Shown here one piece after another: positions 1 to 4,190 of a stretch of DNA of 5,165 nucleotides. Position 1 is the first letter of the stretch. Each line of letters begins with the position of its first letter. The DNA lies in NCBI GenBank assembly GCA_023396465.1, contig JAEWWF010000393.1:1-5165 (forward strand). Direction: 5' to 3'. The notes beneath the pieces were generated by a model. It saw nothing but the letters and a program-made list of their open reading frames with translations. It searched no databases and was not told the DNA's origin. The translations under genes and the position numbers were made by a program. Source of the stretch: Pseudomonadota bacterium. Its GTDB lineage: Bacteria > Pseudomonadota > Alphaproteobacteria > Rhodospirillales > Rhodospirillaceae.

Positions 1-157
1 GCCCCCGGCTCCTGCGGCGGCCAAGCCGGCCGTTCCGCCGGCTCCGTCGCCCGCCAAGCCGGCTCCGAAGCCGGCGGCCGCCGCGCCTGCGCCTGCCCCC
101 GGTCCGGCGGGGGGCGCCAGCTTTTCCCAGGACGATATCGACAAGCTGTTCGGCTGA
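1..157 (+). CDS. 3' end of a protein with a Pro/Ala/Lys-rich tail and a C-terminal FliM-like SQDDIDKLFG peptide (partial)
   Basis: Only the last 51 codons are in the window, with codons in phase from base 2 and a TGA stop at 155-157. Residues 1-39 or so are almost entirely Pro, Ala, Lys and Gly, which suggests a disordered tether. The last 12 residues, SFSQDDIDKLFG, break abruptly from that composition and form a short acidic amphipathic segment. It closely resembles the LSQ(D/E)EIDALL peptide at the N-terminus of FliM, which binds phosphorylated CheY. The inference is a protein of the chemotaxis or flagellar signalling world that presents this peptide on a flexible arm, but the folded part lies upstream and cannot be identified. 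The same codon bias as its neighbours and the clean stop argue for a real gene. It is convergent with the HD hydrolase gene, with 30 bases between the two stops. Confidence 0.75.
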   Translation, partial: PPAPAAAKPAVPPAPSPAKPAPKPAAAAPAPAPGPAGGASFSQDDIDKLFG

Positions 158-168
158 CACCGCCGACT

Positions 169-187
169 GGCCGGCTTCGCGCCGGGG
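169..187. terminator. Possible bidirectional terminator hairpin between convergent genes
   Basis: Bases 171-175 (CCGGC) and 181-185 (GCCGG) can pair into a 5-bp stem with a 5-base TTCGC loop, in the 30-base gap between two convergent stop codons. The position suits a shared terminator. The stem is short and neither strand shows a T run after it, so intrinsic termination is doubtful. Confidence 0.2.
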
Positions 188-829
188 TCAGCGGCGCGGC
201 GGATGGCCGGCCAGCGCCATCTCCTGTTCCAGCCGGTGGAACCCGGTCAGGAACAGTCGCTCGGCCTCGCGGCTGGGCAGGGGCACCAGGGTGACGGTGC
301 TCAGCGGTCGCGCCTTGATGCCAAGCACCGGCTTCAGTTCCTCGACGGTGAATCCCGCCAGTTGCACCGCCTCGGTGGCGGCGGCGATCAGGTCGGCTTT
401 CTTGATGATCTTCTTGTGCTCTGGGTCGAGCAGCGGCGGCAGTCCGAAGCGGATGTGAATGGCCGCCGTCAATCCTGCTTCCACCTCGCGGAACACGTCG
501 CCCACCACTGCCTTCAATGGTGTGATCAGGTCGTGGGTGACGTATTCGCTGGCGTCGTGCAACTGCCCGGCCATCAGCAGCCAGGGCGGTGGCTTGGGCC
601 GGAAGGTGCGCATGATCCGCACCACCAGGTCGGTGTGCTGGGCGATGGACCATGCGTGTTCGCCCACCGTCTGGCCATTCCAGCGGGTGTTGCGGGCAAG
701 GCCGAGGGCGATGTCCTCGATCTCCACGTCCATGGGCGATGGGTCGAGCAGGTTCAGCCGGCGGCCGGACAGCATGCGCTGCCAGGTGCGCGGCGCGTGC
801 CGGCGGAGCAACTGGTGGGTATCGGTCAC
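188..829 (-). CDS. HD-domain phosphohydrolase (YfbR-like)
   Basis: This is a predicted cytoplasmic metal-dependent phosphohydrolase of the HD superfamily. Better-known relatives such as E. coli YfbR dephosphorylate deoxyribonucleoside 5'-monophosphates, but the substrate here is unknown. The longest reading starts at TTG 872-874 (228 aa). In that numbering the metal ligands are probably H80 (SIAQHT), H106-D107 (LHDASE) and D161 (KADLIA), the usual H...HD...D order. The segment WQRMLSGRRLNLLDPSP...LARNTRWNGQT (about 31-69) is typical of the alphaproteobacterial branch, as I remember it. The start is uncertain. I prefer GTG at 827-829 (213 aa), because a GGGAGA lies about 12 bases upstream and the conserved part begins soon after; the TTG has only a GGAAGAG about 15 bases away. 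The Met codon at residue 34 is too late, since it falls inside conserved sequence. The gene stands alone on the minus strand, divergent from the exported-protein gene at 1002. Confidence 0.88.
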   Translation of the reverse strand: MTDTHQLLRRHAPRTWQRMLSGRRLNLLDPSPMDVEIEDIALGLARNTRWNGQTVGEHAWSIAQHTDLVVRIMRTFRPKPPPWLLMAGQLHDASEYVTHDLITPLKAVVGDVFREVEAGLTAAIHIRFGLPPLLDPEHKKIIKKADLIAAATEAVQLAGFTVEELKPVLGIKARPLSTVTLVPLPSREAERLFLTGFHRLEQEMALAGHPPRR

Positions 830-924
830 GGCGGCGATGCGTCTCCCGGCGGCAACAGCGTTGCACTGCGGCAACAGTCGGCGAAAAGTCTCTTCCGTGA
901 CGCCAGTTTACCTCCCCCCGCAGC

Positions 925-952
925 TTGATGAAACGGACCGCCGGGGTATGGT
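925..952 (+). promoter_or_regulatory. Putative sigma-70-type promoter for the 1002-1436 gene
   Basis: TTGATG at 925-930 and TATGGT at 947-952 are 16 bases apart and each match four of six consensus bases. Transcription would start near 959, leaving a leader of about 43 bases before ATG 1002. This is a by-eye match in the divergent intergenic region, with no support beyond position and spacing. Confidence 0.35.
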
Positions 953-1001
953 GGTGCGCGCGGAAAAGATCAAGCACCATCGCCGCTCTGGGAGATTGTA
1001 C

Positions 1002-1436
1002 ATGCCCGCCGTCTTGCGCCATTTGCGCGCCGTTTTCGTGCTGGTGCCGTTGATGGTGGCGGCTGCCCCCGGCGTTGCCCAGGCGCAGTCCATCGCGAGT
1101 CCCGACGGCTGGACGGAAGAGACTTTCATGGAACTGCGCGCCGGCCGTTACGACCAGTTCCAGAGCCGCTTGCAGGACACGCTGGAGGCCGATCCCCGCC
1201 AGCTGTCGGAGATGGTGGGGCGCCTTCAGCGCTGGGCCGGGCCCGACACGGTGCAGTACATCGACATGCTGCGCAGCGAGAACTATGGCACCAGCCTGCT
1301 GCGCCGGACTTATCAGGCTCATTACGGCGGCCGCCGCTTCATGTTCTTCCTGGTGCAGTTCGCCCGCGGCAGCGAAGGCTGGCTGCTGATGGATTTCAAG
1401 GCCTCCACCAGCCCAAGCGATTTCCTCGGCCCCTGA
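1002..1436 (+). CDS. Exported protein of unknown function (144 aa)
   Basis: I do not recognise the family with confidence. ATG 1002 is chosen because GGGAG at 990-994 sits 7 bases upstream and because it places a standard signal peptide at the very N-terminus: MPAVLRHLR, then a hydrophobic stretch (residues 11-23), then a VAQA|QS cleavage site after residue 28. An in-frame ATG at 948 has no such support and would bury the signal. The mature protein is about 116 aa. It opens with a helical acidic part (WTEETFMELRAGRYDQFQSRLQDTL, about 37-61) and ends in alternating strand-like segments (SLLRRTYQAHYGGRRFMFFLVQFARGSEGWLLMDFKA, about 98-134). A helix followed by curved strands ending in GW-L-DF recalls small NTF2-like or DUF3887/DUF4019-like periplasmic domains, but this is only a guess at fold. 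There are no cysteines in the mature part and no obvious catalytic motif. A second exported-protein gene follows 76 bases downstream, so the two may be co-transcribed. Confidence 0.85.
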   Translation: MPAVLRHLRAVFVLVPLMVAAAPGVAQAQSIASPDGWTEETFMELRAGRYDQFQSRLQDTLEADPRQLSEMVGRLQRWAGPDTVQYIDMLRSENYGTSLLRRTYQAHYGGRRFMFFLVQFARGSEGWLLMDFKASTSPSDFLGP

Positions 1437-1512
1437 GCGCGGGCGAAACCCCGTTGCGGAGCCTCCAGACCTGAAGTAATCCTTTTGCCTCGGGTGTGAG
1501 AGGGGGATGGAC

Positions 1513-2316
1513 ATGGGGGTGTTCGTGCGTCTGGCGGGCTTGCTTGGCCTCGCGCTGCTGCTGGCCTTGCCGACGGCTTCGCAGGCGCGCGAGTTCACTG
1601 AGGAAGAGCGGGTCGAGATCGACGATTTCGTTGCCGGCAACGTGCTGTTCACGCTCTACCACGAAATCGGCCATGCCCTGGTGTCGGAGTTCGACCTGCC
1701 GGTGCTCGGACGCGAAGAGGACGCCGTTGACGCCCTGGCGGCGCTGATGATGATCCCCGACGAGCCGGACGAACAGGCAGAGGCTTGGATCATCGCCGCC
1801 GCCGACTGGTTCGTCCTGAGCGACTACCACTATGGCGGCGATCTGACCGACGAACATTTCGCCGATGAACATAGCCTCGACCTGCAACGGTTCTACACTC
1901 TCATCTGCCTGATTTACGGCAGCGATCCGGAAGGGTTCGCGGAGCTGGCCGAATACGCCGGCCTGCCCGAGGATCGCGCCGAAGGCTGCTCTTACGAGCT
2001 TGCGCAGGTGGCCCGCAGTTGGGTCACTCTGCTGGAACCCCATGAAGGCGAGGCGGAAGCACCGATCACCGTGACCTACGGCCGCACCCGCGAGTACATC
2101 GATGCGGCGGCGGTGCTGAAGGAGAGCGAGGTCATGGAGTTCATCGCCGAAGAAATGCGGACCTCTTTCTCCTTCCCCAATCCGATCACCCTCACCGCCG
2201 CCGAATGCGGTGAGGAGAATGCCTATTGGGACCCGGAGGAGCGGACCGTGACCCTCTGCTACGAGTTGGTGGAAGGGGCGCGGCAGCTTATCGTCGAGGA
2301 CATCCTGTCGCGCTGA
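1513..2316 (+). CDS. Exported DUF4344-type putative zinc metallopeptidase
   Basis: The protein is predicted to be exported and has a zincin motif, HEIGH (residues 50-54 from ATG 1513), in the context LYHEIGHALVSEFDLPVLGREEDAVDALA. The first two His would bind zinc and the Glu would activate water. An acidic residue of the GREEDAVD segment (66-73) is a plausible third ligand. The layout, with ADEHSLDLQRFY in the middle and AECGEENAYWDPEERTVTLCYEL near the end, matches what I recall of DUF4344 (PF14247), a family without assigned substrate. A signal peptide covers residues 1 to about 26 (VFVRLAGLLGLALLLALPTASQA|RE). Four Cys remain in the mature chain (132, 159, 232, 249), so disulfides are possible. 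The body is very rich in Asp and Glu. Start choice: AGGGGG at 1501-1506 abuts ATG 1507 but lies 6 bases from ATG 1513, and starting at 1507 would put Asp at position 2 of the signal peptide; 1507 remains possible and adds two residues. Confidence 0.88.
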   Translation: MGVFVRLAGLLGLALLLALPTASQAREFTEEERVEIDDFVAGNVLFTLYHEIGHALVSEFDLPVLGREEDAVDALAALMMIPDEPDEQAEAWIIAAADWFVLSDYHYGGDLTDEHFADEHSLDLQRFYTLICLIYGSDPEGFAELAEYAGLPEDRAEGCSYELAQVARSWVTLLEPHEGEAEAPITVTYGRTREYIDAAAVLKESEVMEFIAEEMRTSFSFPNPITLTAAECGEENAYWDPEERTVTLCYELVEGARQLIVEDILSR

Positions 2317-2397
2317 GTGGCGGCGGGTTTCGGCGCGCCGGTGCGGTTGAGGCGGACCGGTCGCGTCGGATCTCCACCGCAGTGCGGCACAAAGTCC

Positions 2398-2443
2398 TTG
2401 ACTGAGAATGACTCTCAATGTCATGTGGTCTTTGCCAGATAAT
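2398..2443 (+). promoter_or_regulatory. Putative promoter elements of the exbB-exbD-exbD-tonB operon
   Basis: Two alternatives are visible. GATAAT at 2438-2443 is a five-of-six match to a -10 box; its -35 position would fall at about 2415-2420, on the end of the Fur-like site, and transcription would start near 2450. Alternatively TTGACT at 2398-2403 is a five-of-six match to a -35 box, but the hexamer 17 bases downstream (TCATGT) is a poor -10. The two strong hexamers are 34 bases apart and so cannot work as one promoter. Either choice places the Fur-like palindrome inside RNA polymerase contacts. Confidence 0.45.
2403..2417 (+). promoter_or_regulatory. Fur-box-like operator
   Basis: TGAGAAT-G-ACTCTCA is a 7-1-7 inverted repeat in which six of the seven positions in the two arms pair. 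It closely resembles the classical Fur box core TGAtAATnATTaTCA, especially the TGAGAATGATTCTCA variants common in proteobacteria. It immediately follows a TTGACT hexamer (2398-2403) and precedes the exbB start by 48 bases, so a bound repressor would cover the promoter. Fur-type repression under iron sufficiency is expected for a TonB energy-transducing operon. Which regulator binds (Fur or another family member) cannot be told from sequence. Confidence 0.8.
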
Positions 2444-2465
2444 CCAACGGCAGGTGACCGACACC

Positions 2466-3368
2466 ATGACCGACACCGTCCCCAGCGCCGCCGCCGACCC
2501 GGCCGCGGCTGTCTCGCCGTTTTCCCCCGCCGGGCAGGGGGCTGTTCCCATGGCCGATGCCGCGACGAGCGCCGCCGGCGCGGAAGCGATCCCGGCCGAT
2601 GCGGCCGCGTCCGCCCTCCCGGCCGATGCCGCCGCCCTCCCGGCCGATGGCATGATGCCACCGGTGGACGCCGGCCCCTTCGCCGACGTTCTCGCGCTGC
2701 TGGCCGCCGGGGGGTGGATCATGTACGTGCTCGCCGGCCTGTCGGTGATCGCGGCGGCGGTGATCATCGTCAAGCTGCTGCAATTGGTCAGCCTGCGTCC
2801 GTGGGCCACCGGTCCGGTGCGGCGCGCGCTGCACCTGTGGCGCACCGGACGCGGTCGTGAAGCGCTGCCGGCCTTGGAGAAGGCGCGCTCCCCCGTCGCC
2901 CAGGTGCTGCGGGTGGCGCTTGAAACCCGCCTCGATCCCCATATCGGCGAGCAGGCCTCGCGCGAGGAAGCCGAGCGAGTCGCCGGTCTGCATCTCGACC
3001 GTCTGGCCGGGGGGCTGCGGCTGTTGGCCGCCATCGCCGCCCTGAGCCCGTTGCTTGGCCTGCTGGGCACCGTCATCGGCATGATCGACGCCTTCCAGGC
3101 GCTGGAGAATGCCGGCAGCCGGGTTGATCCGTCCATTCTGTCGGGGGGGATCTGGGTGGCGCTGCTGACCACCGCCGCCGGGTTGGTGGTGGCGATTCCC
3201 GCCGCCGCCGCCCATCAGTGGCTGGAGGGCATCGTCGAGCGCACCAGTCGCGCCATGGAGGACGCGGCCACCCAGGTCTTCACCCAGCAGCCGGCCACCG
3301 CTTTGCGGCGGGCCGCCGAGACTCTGCCGGTCGGCCGTGCTCCGGCGGCGTCCGGCGCTGCGGAATAG
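2466..3368 (+). CDS. exbB: ExbB-like proton channel subunit (MotA/TolQ/ExbB family) of a TonB system
   Basis: This inner-membrane subunit forms the channel pentamer that, with ExbD, energises TonB. From ATG 2466 the protein is 300 aa, with a Pro/Ala-rich N-terminal extension (about 1-68) and no clear signal peptide. TM1 (about 83-108) is followed by a cytoplasmic helical domain, then TM2 (185-210, LSPLLGLLGTVIGMIDAF) and TM3 (223-249, LSGGIWVALLTTAAGLVVAIPA). The GTVIG threonine (T202) and the second threonine of LLTTAAG (T236) correspond to E. coli T148 and T181. The TM3 glutamate (E. coli E176; usually GGIWEALL or similar in this branch) is replaced by V231, codon GTG 3156-3158. The ATG at 2418 would extend the protein by 16 residues but begins in the Fur-like site; AGGTGA at 2452-2457 supports 2466. 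exbD1 starts 12 bases after the stop. Family assignment is firm; full function is uncertain because of V231. Confidence 0.93.
   Translation: MTDTVPSAAADPAAAVSPFSPAGQGAVPMADAATSAAGAEAIPADAAASALPADAAALPADGMMPPVDAGPFADVLALLAAGGWIMYVLAGLSVIAAAVIIVKLLQLVSLRPWATGPVRRALHLWRTGRGREALPALEKARSPVAQVLRVALETRLDPHIGEQASREEAERVAGLHLDRLAGGLRLLAAIAALSPLLGLLGTVIGMIDAFQALENAGSRVDPSILSGGIWVALLTTAAGLVVAIPAAAAHQWLEGIVERTSRAMEDAATQVFTQQPATALRRAAETLPVGRAPAASGAAE
2590..2649 (+). repeat. Three in-frame copies of TCCCGGCCGATG in the exbB N-terminal extension
   Basis: The 12-mer TCCCGGCCGATG occurs exactly at 2590-2601, 2617-2628 and 2638-2649, at spacings of 27 and 21 bases, so the frame is kept. It encodes repeated (I/L)PAD units in an Ala-rich setting. 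A fourth, diverged copy (GGCCGATGCC at about 2552-2561) lies upstream. The pattern suggests expansion by short duplications in a disordered, cytoplasmic or membrane-proximal tail. Confidence 0.7.
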
Positions 3369-3380
3369 GGGCGTTCGCAC

Positions 3381-3782
3381 ATGCGCATGGCTCGCCGCGC
3401 CCGGTCGCGCGCGCTCATCAGCCTGACACCGCTCATCGACGTGGTGTTCATCCTGCTGGTGTTCTTCATGCTGGCGTCGAGCTTCGCCGACTGGCGGGCC
3501 ATCGAGTTGATGACCGCCGGTCAGGCGGTGCGGGCGCCGTCGCCCAATCCGGCGGTTCTCGTGCGGGTGCAGGCCGACGGCGGCCTCGATATCGGCGGCG
3601 AGCGGGTGGCGGCGGAGGCCCTGCCGGCCCGGCTGGCCACCCTGGCGGCCGCCGATGCGGAACGCCGTGTGGCGGTGCAGCCGGAAGCCGGTGTCCCCTT
3701 GCAGCGGGTGGTGGACGTGCTGGATGCCGCCACCGCCGCCGGTCTGCGGCGGGTGTCGCTGGTCGGCGGGACGGGAGGCTGA
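3381..3782 (+). CDS. exbD: ExbD/TolR-family transport energising protein, with canonical Asp (ExbD1)
   Basis: This is a 133-aa single-pass inner-membrane protein, close to the usual ExbD length of about 140. It has a short basic cytoplasmic tail (MRMARRARSR), one TM helix (about 15-37, LTPLIDVVFILLVFFMLASSF) and a periplasmic domain to the end. D20 (codon 3438-3440) in TPLIDVVF is the membrane aspartate that takes part in proton translocation in ExbD/TolR proteins. The periplasmic part has the ordinary ExbD order of strands and helix (VLVRVQADGGLDIGGERV..., ending GLRRVSLVGG). ATG 3381 is preceded by AGGGG (3367-3371) with a 9-base gap; the nearby ATG 3387 is less well placed. The gene lies 12 bases after exbB and 3 bases before the second exbD, so translation is probably coupled. 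TolR is the other possible label, but the downstream tonB favours ExbD. Confidence 0.93.
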   Translation: MRMARRARSRALISLTPLIDVVFILLVFFMLASSFADWRAIELMTAGQAVRAPSPNPAVLVRVQADGGLDIGGERVAAEALPARLATLAAADAERRVAVQPEAGVPLQRVVDVLDAATAAGLRRVSLVGGTGG

Positions 3783-3785
3783 GTC

Positions 3786-4190
3786 ATGCGTCTTCGCTCC
3801 CGCAAACCGGCCCCGGACAGCGAAAACGTCCTGCCGCTCATCAACATCGTCTTCCTGCTGCTGATTTTCTTCATGGTGGCGGGCGCCTTGGAGCGCTCCG
3901 ACCTTTTCACGGTCCATCCCCCCGCCACTCGCGCCGCCACCGAAGCCGATGCGTCGGTCGGGGTTCTGCTGCTGGCCGCCGATGGCCGCCTCGCGCTGGA
4001 CGGCGTGGCGGTGACGCGGGAGGATTTGGCGTCGGCGCTTGATGCTTTCCGCGCCGCGCATCCGGACGAGGTTCTGCGGGTGAAGGCAGATGCCGGTGGC
4101 GACGCTGTGGTCGTGGTGACGCTGCTGGACGATCTGCGCGCCGCCGGCGTGCAGCAGGTGGTTCTGCTGGCGACGGAGGGTGGCCAGTGA
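3786..4190 (+). CDS. exbD: Second ExbD/TolR-family protein, with Asn in place of the membrane Asp (ExbD2)
   Basis: This 134-aa protein has the ExbD plan: a basic tail (MRLRSRKPAPDSE), one TM helix (about 15-33, VLPLINIVFLLLIFFMVAG) and a periplasmic domain (about 35-134) with GVLLLAADGRLALDGVAV and an AAGVQQVVLLA end that parallels ExbD1. The family's proton-carrying Asp is replaced by N20 (codon AAC, 3843-3845) in LPLINIVF, exactly where ExbD1 has D20. I recall similar N-bearing paralogues next to D-bearing ones in other proteobacteria, so this is probably a subfamily trait and not damage. The inferred role is a structural or regulatory partner that forms a D/N heterodimer with ExbD1 inside the ExbB channel. 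A strong ribosome binding site, GGGAGG (3773-3778), lies 7 bases before ATG 3786. The stop overlaps the tonB start by four bases. Confidence 0.92.
   Translation: MRLRSRKPAPDSENVLPLINIVFLLLIFFMVAGALERSDLFTVHPPATRAATEADASVGVLLLAADGRLALDGVAVTREDLASALDAFRAAHPDEVLRVKADAGGDAVVVVTLLDDLRAAGVQQVVLLATEGGQ

Larger units (their letters stand above)
2317..2465 (+). promoter_or_regulatory. Intergenic region upstream of the TonB-system operon
   Basis: This 149-base gap separates the metallopeptidase gene from exbB. Its first half (2317-2390) is GC-rich with minor palindromes (CGGCGCGCCG at 2333-2342; CCGCAGTGCGG at 2377-2387) but no T run, so there is no convincing terminator. From 2391 the base composition becomes clearly more AT-rich, and this part holds the Fur-like site and promoter elements listed separately. 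The ribosome binding site of exbB, AGGTGA at 2452-2457, ends 8 bases before ATG 2466. Confidence 0.6.

Noticed and set aside
203..928. Long open frames on the plus strand opposite the HD hydrolase (for example 203-928, and 459-1001 in frame with the next gene)
   Set aside because: They are open because of the high GC content. The minus-strand frame has the HD motifs in order, and the plus frames give low-complexity products without recognisable domains.
1454..1482. TTGCGG at 1454-1459 and TAATCC at 1477-1482 as a separate promoter for the metallopeptidase gene
   Set aside because: The 17-base spacing is right but both hexamers, the second especially, match the consensus poorly.
2377..2387. 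CCGCAGTGCGG palindrome as a terminator for the metallopeptidase gene
   Set aside because: The loop would be too small for the full stem, and no T run follows.
2418..2465. ATG 2418 as the exbB start
   Set aside because: It lies at the edge of the Fur-like palindrome and upstream of the likely -10 box, and has no ribosome binding site; AGGTGA at 2452-2457 fits ATG 2466.
2590..2649. Short direct repeats as a CRISPR-like array or regulator-binding iterons
   Set aside because: The copies are only 12 bases, unevenly spaced, in frame within coding sequence, and fit duplication of an Ala/Pro/Asp coding unit.
2421..4061. A 546-codon open frame on the minus strand through exbB-exbD-exbD, and a 494-codon one at 3521-5005
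   Set aside because: Their products are rich in Arg, Gly, His and Gln without domains, and they mirror well-recognised ExbB, ExbD and TonB coding sequence.
3381..4190. The two ExbD genes as a recent duplication or one broken gene
   Set aside because: Both have their own ribosome binding site, full family length and clearly diverged sequences, so they are distinct paralogues.
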